Source of the DNA: CAZNNH01 sp964574335
Lineage (GTDB): Bacteria > Acidobacteriota > Vicinamibacteria > Fen-336
Assembly (NCBI GenBank): GCA_964574335.1
Contig: CAZNNH010000281.1
Location: 1 to 5,072 of the forward strand
Direction: 5' to 3'
DNA: 5,072 nucleotides
The translations under genes and the position numbers were made by a program. Shown one piece after another: positions 1-4,996 of the stretch (positions are counted from its first letter, which is position 1; each line of letters opens with the position of its first letter). The notes beneath the pieces were generated by a model, which was given only the letters and a program-made list of their open reading frames with translations, did no database searches and was not told the DNA's origin.

Positions 1-1679
1 TTGATGAGGTCGTGGGGCATGGCGGTGGCCATCTCCTGGTAGACGCTCATCTTCTCCTTGATGGCCCGCTCCATCCGCACCAGCCCGATCCGGAACTGGT
101 TCTCGAGCAGCTCTCCGACGCTGCGGACCCGCCGGTTGCCGAGGTGGTCGATGTCGTCGACCTCGTTCGGATTACGCCGCAGCCGCAGCAGGAAGCCGAT
201 CACCGCGGTGATGTCGTCGAGCCCCAGGATCTTCTCGGAGAGCGGCGTCGACAGCCCGAGCTTGGTGTTCAGCTTGAGCCGTCCGACCCGGGAGAAGTCG
301 TACTTCTGAGGGCTGCGGAACATCCCGTCGAACAGGTTCCGCGACGACTCCAGGGTGGGCGGGTCGCCCGGCCGCATGCGACGGTAGATCTCCACCAACG
401 CCTCGTCTCCCGACTTGATGGAGTCCTTCTTCAGCGTCATCGACAGCATCGGGCCGATCTCGTCCTGCTCGGGGAAGTAGACCTCGATGGCGGCGATCTG
501 CCCCTCGGGGTCCTGCAGGGCGGCCAGGGTGGTGGCGTTGAGCGGCTCGTTGGCCGCCAGCAGCACCTCACCGGTGCGCGGGTCCACCACGTCGGCGACG
601 GAGGAGGCTCCCTCGAGGTCCGCCTCGCCGATCTCCACCTCCTCGATCTCGAGCTTGGCCATCTGCTGGAGAACGGCGGCCGTCACCTTCTTGCCGGCGT
701 GTAGAAGCTCGCCGCGACGACCCGAGGCGTCCTTGGGCTCGTAGACGGTCCGGCTCAGCCGGCGTCCGACCAGGTTGTCGGAGACCTTCCAGAAGAGCTT
801 CCCCTCCCGGGCGTCCAGCCGGTCACACCGGTAGAAGGTGCGGAGGACGTGGGCGTCGTCTTCCAGGCCCACCGCGCGCAGGAAGACCGAGGCCAGGAAC
901 TTGCGCTTCCGGTCGATCCGCACGTGCAGCAGGTTCTTGGAGTCGAACTCGAACTCCACCCAGCTCCCGCGATAGGGGATGATCTGGGCCGCAAACAGGC
1001 CCTTCTCCGGCTGCGAGAAGAAGACCCCCGGTGAGCGATGGAGCTGGCTGACGATCACCCGCTCGGTCCCGTTGATGATGAAGGTGCCGTTCTCCGTCAT
1101 CAGCGGGATGTCGCCGAAGTAGACCTCCTGCTCCTTGATGTCGCGGATCGTCTTGTGACCGGTCTCGGGGTCTTTGTCCCACACCACCAGCCGGATGGTG
1201 ACCTTGAGCGGAACGGCGAAGGTCATCCCCCGCTCCTGGCACTCGTCGACGTCGTACTTCAGCTTCAGCCCGACCGGCTCGTCGCAGGTCTCGCAGGTCG
1301 CCGGGGTGTTCTCGTTGAGGTGGCCGCACTTTGCGCAATGGACCTCTCGGTCACCTCGCGGGTCGGTGATGATGGTGGCCCCGCAGAACGAGCAGGGTCG
1401 ACCGAGCTTGTCGAGGCCGAGCATGCGCCCGCACTTGCACTCCCAGTTCCCGATCGAGTACTCGACGAACTCGAGCGAGCAGTTCTCACGCAGGTCGGTG
1501 ATCGGGAAGACGCTCTTGAAGACCGACTGAAGGCCGGTCTCCTCGCGGTCGCCCGGTAGCACCCGCATCTGCAGAAAGCGCTCGTAGGAGTTCTTCTGGA
1601 TCTCGATCAGGTTGGGGATCGGGATGGCAGTGGTGATCTTGGCGAAGTCGACCCGCTCGCGGTAAGGGTTCGTGTACAT
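1..1679 (-). CDS. rpoB: RNA polymerase beta subunit RpoB, N-terminal 559 residues (cut by window edge)
   Basis: The beginning of the RNA polymerase beta subunit is intact and in frame to the left edge. It opens MYTNPYRERVDFAKI and IPNLIEIQKNSYERFL (21-36), the protrusion domain. A cysteine-rich insert of about 60 residues follows SLEFVEYSIG (68-77). The chain then resumes the family sequence YDVDECQERGMTFAVPLKV, with EQEVYFGDIPLMTENGTFII and the fork/lobe entry GTERVIVSQLHRSPGVFF (204-221). Val210, matching E. coli Val146 of the N-terminal rifampicin cluster, is unchanged. The lobe follows, with EALVEIYRRMRPGDPPT (426-442), GRLKLNTKLG and DDIDHLGNRRVRSVGELLENQ (508-528). The window ends at MPHDLI, just before the main rifampicin-resistance cluster, so drug-site residues there cannot be judged. 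Start ATG 1679 has GGAGG upstream. Confidence 0.98.
   Translation of the reverse strand, partial: MYTNPYRERVDFAKITTAIPIPNLIEIQKNSYERFLQMRVLPGDREETGLQSVFKSVFPITDLRENCSLEFVEYSIGNWECKCGRMLGLDKLGRPCSFCGATIITDPRGDREVHCAKCGHLNENTPATCETCDEPVGLKLKYDVDECQERGMTFAVPLKVTIRLVVWDKDPETGHKTIRDIKEQEVYFGDIPLMTENGTFIINGTERVIVSQLHRSPGVFFSQPEKGLFAAQIIPYRGSWVEFEFDSKNLLHVRIDRKRKFLASVFLRAVGLEDDAHVLRTFYRCDRLDAREGKLFWKVSDNLVGRRLSRTVYEPKDASGRRGELLHAGKKVTAAVLQQMAKLEIEEVEIGEADLEGASSVADVVDPRTGEVLLAANEPLNATTLAALQDPEGQIAAIEVYFPEQDEIGPMLSMTLKKDSIKSGDEALVEIYRRMRPGDPPTLESSRNLFDGMFRSPQKYDFSRVGRLKLNTKLGLSTPLSEKILGLDDITAVIGFLLRLRRNPNEVDDIDHLGNRRVRSVGELLENQFRIGLVRMERAIKEKMSVYQEMATAMPHDLI
1269..1448 (-). other. Double zinc-ribbon-like insert inside RpoB protrusion
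   Basis: RpoB residues 78-137 hold eight cysteines in four pairs: C81/C83 (CKCG), C96/C99 (CSFC), C115/C118 (CAKC) and C129/C132 (CETC). The spacing resembles two zinc ribbons. In E. coli beta the flanking segments, equivalent to SYRLGEP and FDVQEC, are almost adjacent, so this is an insertion relative to that protein. It is in frame, with codon use like the rest of the gene. Zinc binding is inferred from the cysteine pattern; I believe comparable inserts occur in Acidobacteriota-like RpoB, but this is from memory. Confidence 0.75.
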
Positions 1680-1690
1680 CAGTCGTGCAC

Positions 1691-1695
1691 CCTCC
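1691..1695 (-). promoter_or_regulatory. Shine-Dalgarno of rpoB
   Basis: GGAGG (continuing GGAGGGT) lies 11 bases before the ATG at 1679, slightly far but clear. It supports ATG 1679 over earlier in-frame codons, since the frame stays open upstream to the rplL stop region without a convincing start. Its first base is shared with the adjacent hairpin. Confidence 0.65.
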
Positions 1696-1719
1696 GGGTC
1701 TCCCGTGAACGGAGACCCG
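1695..1719 (-). promoter_or_regulatory. Perfect 9-bp hairpin touching the rpoB ribosome-binding site
   Basis: CGGGTCTCC (1719-1711) pairs without mismatch with GGAGACCCG (1703-1695) around the 7-base loop GTTCACG on the minus strand. The last stem base, 1695, is also the first base of the rpoB Shine-Dalgarno GGAGG (1691-1695), so folding would border or partly mask the ribosome-binding site. TTTT lies on its 5' side rather than after it, which argues against an intrinsic terminator. Best guesses are an attenuation, processing or translational control site for rpoB. Confidence 0.55.
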
Positions 1720-1733
1720 AAAATGACGTGGCC

Positions 1734-1760
1734 CCAGGCACACTCCGACGTGTCACCTGG
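1734..1760 (-). promoter_or_regulatory. Bulged hairpin in the rplL-rpoB spacer
   Basis: On the minus strand CCAGG (1760-1756) pairs with CCTGG (1738-1734). After a small 2x1 internal loop, ACAC (1753-1750) pairs with GTGT (1743-1740) around a 6-base loop. It lies upstream of the hairpin at 1695-1719. No T run follows it. In E. coli the rplL-rpoB spacer holds a partial terminator and an RNase III site that set the ribosomal protein to polymerase ratio, so a similar role is plausible but unproven. Confidence 0.35.
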
Positions 1761-1811
1761 AGCGACGTCTCTCGACCCAAGGCAGTTCCGGCCTTTCCGG
1801 CTCGACTTCGG

Positions 1812-2189
1812 CTACTTGACCTCGACTTGGGCTCCGACTTCTTCGAACTTCTTCTTGATGGTGGCCGCCTCTTCCTTGGACAGCCCCTCCTTCACGACCT
1901 TGGGGGCGCCGTCGACGAGGTCCTTGGCCTCCTTGAGGCCGAGGCTGGTCACCTCGCGCACCACCTTGATCACGTTGATCTTCTTGTCACCGGCGGCCAG
2001 CAGGTGGACTGCGAACTCGGTCTGCTCCTCGGCCGCTGCTGCAGCGGCCGGCAGGCCGGCAGCCGCCACCATCACCGGGGCCGCTGCCGCCGAGACGCCC
2101 CACTTGTCCTCCAAGACCTTGACCAGCTCCGCCACCTGCATCACGGTCAGCTTGCTCAGGTCCTCCGCAATTGCCTGAATGTCAGCCAT
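1812..2189 (-). CDS. rplL: 50S ribosomal protein L7/L12
   Basis: This encodes L12, 125 residues, the typical length. It is the multicopy stalk protein that recruits and activates EF-Tu, EF-G and IF2. The dimerising N-terminal helices (1-31) are followed by a long flexible Ala-rich hinge (about 32-54) and the globular C-terminal domain (55-125). That domain has the factor-binding surface INVIKVVREVTSLGLKEAKD (71-90), then DGAPKVVKEGLSKEEA and the classic end FEEVGAQVEVK. A small oddity is EFAVHL at 58-63, where the family usually has EFDVxL, so the conserved acidic residue is replaced by alanine. The start is fixed by GGAGG five bases upstream. It lies 132 bases before rpoB. Confidence 0.98.
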   Translation of the reverse strand: MADIQAIAEDLSKLTVMQVAELVKVLEDKWGVSAAAAPVMVAAAGLPAAAAAAEEQTEFAVHLLAAGDKKINVIKVVREVTSLGLKEAKDLVDGAPKVVKEGLSKEEAATIKKKFEEVGAQVEVK

Positions 2190-2194
2190 TTGTT

Positions 2195-2199
2195 CCTCC
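2195..2199 (-). promoter_or_regulatory. Strong Shine-Dalgarno of rplL
   Basis: GGAGG is followed by the A-rich spacer AACAA and ATG at 2189. It is the best ribosome-binding site in the window and fixes the rplL start. A strong site here agrees with the multi-copy stoichiometry of L12 on the ribosome. Confidence 0.8.
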
Positions 2200-2203
2200 A
2201 GGT

Positions 2204-2218
2204 CGGCCGCGCGGGCCG
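2204..2218 (-). promoter_or_regulatory. Small GC hairpin between rplJ and rplL
   Basis: On the minus strand CGGCC (2218-2214) pairs with GGCCG (2208-2204) around a CGCGC loop. It ends four bases before the strong rplL Shine-Dalgarno GGAGG (2195-2199). L12 must be made in several-fold excess over L10, and a separate strong ribosome-binding site for rplL with an insulating hairpin would fit that need. The function is speculative. Confidence 0.25.
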
Positions 2219-2248
2219 CCTATCTCAATGAGCCTGTATCTCCACTGA

Positions 2249-2791
2249 CTAGGACGCAGCGGCCTCCCCCGGGGCCGCCTGCTTGTCCTGGTGTGCCTTG
2301 AGCGCCCGAGCCAGCTGCTCGGCGGGAGTCGAAAGCAGACGGACGAGCTGCGACGCCGGCGCCTGGAGCGTCCCGAGGAGCCTCGCCCGCAGCTCGGGGA
2401 GGCTCGCCATCGTCGACAAGGCCTTGACGCCATCGGCATCCAGCGTCTCGCCGCCCGACACCAGCCCGGCCTTGACCCTCAGGTTCGGGTTGTCCTTGGC
2501 GAACTCCATCAGCAGCTTGGCCAGCGCCACCGGATCGTCGCCGGCGTAGGCGACGCCGGTGGCCCCTTCGAACTGGTCGGCCAGCTTCTCGAGAGGGGTG
2601 CCCTTCACGGCGCGCAGCGCCAGGGAGTTCTTGACCACCCGGTAGCGCGACCCGGCCTTCCTCACCTTGCGCCGGAACTCGGTCACCGCCGGCACGGTGA
2701 GCCCGCGAAAGTCCACCAGGATCGCGTTGGGCGAAGCACCGAACTCCTGGTGAAGCTCGTCGATCAGGGCCTGTTTCTGCGTGCGGTTCAT
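2249..2791 (-). CDS. rplJ: 50S ribosomal protein L10
   Basis: This encodes L10, 180 residues, slightly longer than the 165-residue E. coli protein. It anchors L12 dimers to the L11/23S rRNA base of the stalk, and in many bacteria is the autoregulator of the rplJ-rplL mRNA. The N-terminal globular domain (1-130) shows VDFRGLTVPAVTEFRRKVR (26-44) and the RNA-binding VVKNSLALRA (52-61). The C-terminal helix (131-168) reads as three ten-residue L12-docking repeats (LLGTLQAPAS, QLVRLLSTPA, EQLARALKAH), suggesting three bound L12 dimers. A short Ala/Gln/Gly tail follows. ATG at 2791 has AGGTG at 2797-2801, with a 5-base spacer. It follows rplA by 68 bases and precedes rplL by 59. Confidence 0.98.
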   Translation of the reverse strand: MNRTQKQALIDELHQEFGASPNAILVDFRGLTVPAVTEFRRKVRKAGSRYRVVKNSLALRAVKGTPLEKLADQFEGATGVAYAGDDPVALAKLLMEFAKDNPNLRVKAGLVSGGETLDADGVKALSTMASLPELRARLLGTLQAPASQLVRLLSTPAEQLARALKAHQDKQAAPGEAAAS

Positions 2792-2803
2792 GTCGTCACC
2801 TGG

Positions 2804-2818
2804 GCCGGTCGGGCCGGC
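2804..2818 (-). promoter_or_regulatory. Second rplJ leader hairpin beside the ribosome-binding site
   Basis: GCCGG (2818-2814) can pair with CCGGC (2808-2804) around a 5-base loop, ending two bases before the rplJ Shine-Dalgarno AGGTG (2797-2801). Its GGCC/CCGG segments are also complementary to those of the upstream hairpin, so alternative pairings are possible, as expected of a switching leader. In GC-rich DNA a 5-bp stem may occur by chance. Confidence 0.25.
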
Positions 2819-2827
2819 ACGGCAAGC

Positions 2828-2850
2828 GGGACCGGCCTTCCGGCCGTCCC
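2828..2850 (-). promoter_or_regulatory. Strong hairpin in the rplJ leader
   Basis: On the minus strand GGGAC (2850-2846) pairs with GTCCC (2832-2828), and after one bulged C the inner GGCC (2845-2842) pairs with GGCC (2837-2834), closing a GGAA tetraloop (GNRA type). That makes nine pairs in the 68-base spacer between L1 and L10. The L10-L12 complex represses its own translation by binding the rplJ leader in several phyla, so this is a candidate element. I do not recognise the kink-turn of the described L10 leader motifs with certainty. Confidence 0.4.
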
Positions 2851-2859
2851 TCGTTTCTC

Positions 2860-3564
2860 CTAACGGGCGTTCACCGAGGCGAGCTCGACACGCACCCCGG
2901 GTCCCATCGTCGATGAAAGGGCGATCGACTTCACGTAGCGCCCCTTGGCGGTGGCCGGCTTGGCCTTGATCACGCTCTCGATCAGGGCGCTTGCGTTGTC
3001 GAGGAGCTTGGTGGGCCCGAACGACACCTTTCCGATCGGGGCGTGCACGATGGCGGTGCGATCGACACGGTACTCCACCTTTCCCGCCTTGATCTCCTGG
3101 ACCGCCTTGGCTACGTCGAACGTGACAGTTCCGGTCTTGGGGTTGGGCATCAGCCCCCGTGGGCCGAGGATCTTCCCGAGCTTGCCGACCGAGCGCATCA
3201 TGTCCGGGGTGGCTACCACGGCGTCGAAGTCCAGCCAGCCGTCCTTCTGGATCTTGGTGACCATCTCCTCGCCGCCCACGAAATCGGCCCCGGCCTCCTC
3301 GGCCTCACGGGCCTTCTCTCCCGAGGCGATCACCAGCACCCGCTTGGCCTTGCCGCCCAGGCCGTGGGGAAGGATCACGGTGCCCCGCACCATCTGGTCG
3401 GCGTGCTTGGGGTTGACTCCCAGGCGCATCGCCAGCTCGACGGTCTCATCGAATCGGGCGTAGGCCGCCTTGGCCACCGTGTCCACGGCGTCCGGCAGCG
3501 GGTACTCGCGCTGGACCGCCACCGCCTCCCGCGCCTGCCGATACTTCTTGCCAACACGTCGCAT
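2860..3564 (-). CDS. rplA: 50S ribosomal protein L1
   Basis: This encodes L1, 234 residues, full family length. L1 forms the mobile L1 stalk that binds 23S helices 76-78 near the E site and steers release of deacylated tRNA; in many bacteria it also represses translation of its own mRNA. Domain I is made from residues 1-67 together with 160-234, and domain II is about 68-159. Family landmarks visible are GKKYRQAREAV, FDETVELAMRLGVNPKHADQ, the hallmark GKLGKILGPRGLMPNPKTGT (127-146), and the C-terminal YVKSIALSSTMGPGVRVE. ATG at 3564 has AGGAG at 3571-3575 with a 6-base spacer. It begins MRRVGKKYRQ, close to the usual start but slightly shorter than homologues that carry a longer basic N-terminus. 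It is preceded by an unusually long, structured spacer after rplK. Confidence 0.98.
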   Translation of the reverse strand: MRRVGKKYRQAREAVAVQREYPLPDAVDTVAKAAYARFDETVELAMRLGVNPKHADQMVRGTVILPHGLGGKAKRVLVIASGEKAREAEEAGADFVGGEEMVTKIQKDGWLDFDAVVATPDMMRSVGKLGKILGPRGLMPNPKTGTVTFDVAKAVQEIKAGKVEYRVDRTAIVHAPIGKVSFGPTKLLDNASALIESVIKAKPATAKGRYVKSIALSSTMGPGVRVELASVNAR

Positions 3565-3583
3565 CCGACTCTCCTTTCGTCTC

Positions 3584-3614
3584 TCGGTGCCGGAAGCTGC
3601 GCTTCCAACGCCGA
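3584..3614 (-). promoter_or_regulatory. Stem-loop next to the rplA ribosome-binding site
   Basis: On the minus strand GGAAGC (3606-3601) pairs perfectly with GCTTCC (3597-3592) around a 3-base GCA loop. Below a symmetric 4x4 internal loop, TCGG (3614-3611) can pair with CCGA (3587-3584). The structure ends nine bases before the rplA Shine-Dalgarno AGGAG (3571-3575), so it is well placed to influence initiation of L1. It is the third fold in this spacer. Function is inferred from position. Confidence 0.35.
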
Positions 3615-3621
3615 AGGACTC

Positions 3622-3656
3622 CCACCGCGAGCCGCCCGGCCGTGGGCGACCGGTGG
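3622..3656 (-). promoter_or_regulatory. Two-tier stem-loop in rplK-rplA spacer, candidate L1 site
   Basis: On the minus strand an outer stem CCACCG (3656-3651) pairs with CGGTGG (3627-3622). An asymmetric internal loop (GT against GCTCG) separates it from an inner stem CGCCC (3648-3644) with GGGCG (3637-3633), capped by the 6-base loop ACGGCC. A helix interrupted by an asymmetric internal loop is the general shape of L1-binding RNA, and L1 is the known translational repressor of L11-L1 mRNAs. In E. coli, however, the site lies ahead of rplK. The assignment is a hypothesis from position and shape only. Confidence 0.3.
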
Positions 3657-3676
3657 TCTATCTCTGGGCCCGTCCT

Positions 3677-3695
3677 CCCGCCCGTCCCGGGCGGG
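3677..3695 (-). promoter_or_regulatory. GC hairpin just after rplK stop
   Basis: On the minus strand CCCGCCC (3695-3689) pairs perfectly with GGGCGGG (3683-3677) around a 5-base loop GGGAC. The hairpin begins five bases after the L11 stop codon. No T run follows, so it does not look like an intrinsic terminator. It could act as a 3'-end stabiliser, a processing site or part of a larger fold of the 136-base rplK-rplA spacer. The structure is seen by eye; the function is inferred. Confidence 0.45.
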
Positions 3696-3700
3696 CCACC

Positions 3701-4123
3701 TCAGCCAGCGACCTCCACACCCATGCTGCGGGCGGTCCCCAGCACCGTCTGGACCGCCGCATCGAGGTCGTCGCAGTTGAGGTCAGGCAGCTTCAGCCTT
3801 GCGATCTCCTCCACCTGCTTCATCGTGACCGTCCCCACCTTGGTCCGGTTCGGCTCGCCGCTGCCCTTGGCGATCCCCACCGCGCGCTTGAGCAGCACCG
3901 GGACCGGAGGGGTCTTGGTGATGAAGGTGTACGACCGGTCCGCGTAGACCGTGATCACGACCGGGATGATGAGGCCCTCGTCCTTGGCGGTCCGGGCGTT
4001 GAAGGCCTTGCAGAAGTCCATGATGTTGACCCCGGCCTGTCCGAGGGCGGGGCCAACGGGCGGGGCCGGCGTGGCCTTCCCCGCGGGGATCTGGAGCTTG
4101 ATCTGTCCGACGACTTTCTTCAT
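3701..4123 (-). CDS. rplK: 50S ribosomal protein L11
   Basis: This encodes L11, 140 residues, the usual length. It binds the 1067-region of 23S rRNA at the base of the L10/L12 stalk and helps stimulate translation-factor GTPases and the stringent response. The N-terminal domain (1-70) begins MKKVVGQIKLQIPAGKA and contains the signature PAPPVGPALGQAGVNIMDFC (19-38), including the Pro21/Pro22 pair at the thiostrepton-contact site. A TPPVP hinge (71-75) leads to the rRNA-binding domain (76-140), with the conserved GSGEPNRTKVGTVT stretch. The ATG at 4123 is the only sensible start, because an in-frame TAG lies at 4139-4141. Its Shine-Dalgarno is weak: the 35-base gap after nusG offers only GAG-like matches (ACGAGCAACAG), unlike the clear purine runs before rplA and rplL. 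Confidence 0.98.
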   Translation of the reverse strand: MKKVVGQIKLQIPAGKATPAPPVGPALGQAGVNIMDFCKAFNARTAKDEGLIIPVVITVYADRSYTFITKTPPVPVLLKRAVGIAKGSGEPNRTKVGTVTMKQVEEIARLKLPDLNCDDLDAAVQTVLGTARSMGVEVAG

Positions 4124-4158
4124 CTGTTGCTCGTCTCGCTAGCGCGTGAACGTTTCCC

Positions 4159-4716
4159 CTAGAGCTTCTCGACCTGTAGGAAGTCGAGCTCCACCGGCGT
4201 GGAGCGTCCGAAGATGGTGACCATCACCTTGAGCGTGTTGCGGTCCAGGTTGACCTCCTCCACCACCCCCTGGAAGCTGGAGAAGGGTCCGTCGATGATG
4301 CGCACGCTCTCGCCTCGGTCGAAGGTGTACTTGGGCTTGGGCTTCTCGATCGACTCCTTGACCTGGACGAAGATCTGGTCGGCCTCCTCCTGGCTCAGCG
4401 GCACCGGACGGCTTCCGGAGCCCACGAAGCCCGTCACCTTGGGGGTGTTCTTGACCAGGTGCCAGGTGGAGTCCGGGATCTTCTTCCCGTCGGGGCCTTC
4501 CTCCGTCTCGATCTCCACCAGGATGTAGCCGGGAAAAAAGCGCGTGGCGGTCTGCACCTTCCGGCCGCCCCGCATCTCCACCACTTCCTCGGTCGGGATC
4601 TCGATCCGGCCGATCTGCTCCTCCAGGCCGTACGCCTTGGCCCGCTGTCGGAGGCTCTCCGAGACCTTCTTCTCGAAGCCGGAGTAGGTGTGGACGATGA
4701 ACCACTGCTTGGACAT
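4159..4716 (-). CDS. nusG: Transcription termination/antitermination factor NusG
   Basis: This encodes a 185-residue NusG, the elongation factor that binds the RNA polymerase clamp and connects to Rho or to ribosomal protein S10. The NGN domain spans about residues 1-118. It opens with KQWFIVHTYSGFEKKV and carries the family motifs RFFPGYILVE (59-68) and KNTPKVTGFVG (89-99). A short lysine/proline linker (about 122-130) leads to the C-terminal KOW domain (131-185), with GESVRIIDGPFSSFQGVV and the closing GRSTPVELDFLQVEKL. No large insertion is present between the domains. I chose ATG at 4716 because GGAAG at 4722-4726 lies 5 bases upstream and MSKQWFIVHTYSG is a typical N-terminus. A TTG at 4728 would add four residues, but it overlaps that Shine-Dalgarno sequence. 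The gene starts 15 bases after the secE stop. Confidence 0.97.
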   Translation of the reverse strand: MSKQWFIVHTYSGFEKKVSESLRQRAKAYGLEEQIGRIEIPTEEVVEMRGGRKVQTATRFFPGYILVEIETEEGPDGKKIPDSTWHLVKNTPKVTGFVGSGSRPVPLSQEEADQIFVQVKESIEKPKPKYTFDRGESVRIIDGPFSSFQGVVEEVNLDRNTLKVMVTIFGRSTPVELDFLQVEKL

Positions 4717-4731
4717 GAGGGCTTCCAAACG

Positions 4732-4962
4732 CTACCTCAGGATCAACGAGGCCGCCTGGGTGAAAAGCAGGTCGAGGCCGAAGAGGTAAAAGCCGAAGAA
4801 GAAGCTGGTGAACAGCACCACCAGCGTGGTCGAGTACACCTCGTTCTGGCCCGGCCAGGTCACCTTGCGGAGCTCTGCCTTGACCTCGGCGAAGAACGTC
4901 TTGAGCTCGGCGAACTTCCTCGGGACCCACGTCGCGATCCCGCCATTCTCATCTTTCGCCAT
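4732..4962 (-). CDS. secE: Preprotein translocase subunit SecE
   Basis: This encodes a 76-residue single-span SecE, the small essential subunit that clamps SecY in the inner-membrane SecYEG channel. Residues about 15-42 form the amphipathic cytosolic helix, including the family hallmark FAEVKAELRKVTWP (24-37). Residues about 43-66 form one hydrophobic transmembrane helix rich in Phe and Leu, followed by a short C-terminal tail. The length matches the short one-span form seen in most bacteria; the enteric form has three spans. The start is uncertain. ATG at 4962 gives the usual MAKD-like N-terminus, but a GAGG at 4974-4977 is 11 bases away from it and sits only 5 bases from an in-frame TTG at 4968, which would add two residues. 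The gene lies between tRNA-Trp and nusG, as in many bacteria. Confidence 0.95.
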   Translation of the reverse strand: MAKDENGGIATWVPRKFAELKTFFAEVKAELRKVTWPGQNEVYSTTLVVLFTSFFFGFYLFGLDLLFTQAASLILR

Positions 4963-4996
4963 CTTCAAACCCGCCTCATGCCGCCCGTTCCAGATC

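Noticed and set aside
12..704. 230-codon open frame on the plus strand
   Set aside because: It lies antisense to rpoB. Its low-complexity Leu/Gly/Asp/His-rich protein is the usual by-product of GC-rich codon bias, and the real frame on the other strand is unmistakable RpoB.
1486..1743. 85-codon minus-strand frame over the rplL-rpoB spacer and rpoB start
   Set aside because: It is a shifted reading of the rpoB N-terminus, not a leader peptide with its own ribosome-binding site.
1734..1760. Promoter for rpoB in the rplL-rpoB spacer
   Set aside because: I could not find a convincing -35/-10 pair on the minus strand in this spacer; the CATTTT stretch at 1720-1725 alone is not enough.
3677..3695. 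GC hairpin after rplK as a Rho-independent terminator
   Set aside because: No T run follows on the transcribed strand and rplA continues in the same direction, so termination is not supported.
3043..3780. 245-codon open frame on the plus strand
   Set aside because: It runs antisense across rplA, the structured spacer and the end of rplK. It has no recognisable motif, and all neighbours are on the minus strand.
3470..4162. 230-codon plus-strand open frame
   Set aside because: It is antisense to rplK and the rplA start, with Arg/Leu/Asp-rich composition typical of a shadow frame.
4139..4930. 263-codon minus-strand frame over secE and nusG
   Set aside because: It is an out-of-frame reading of secE and nusG with Gly/Arg/Pro-rich sequence. 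The two overlapping proteins are clearly the genuine products.
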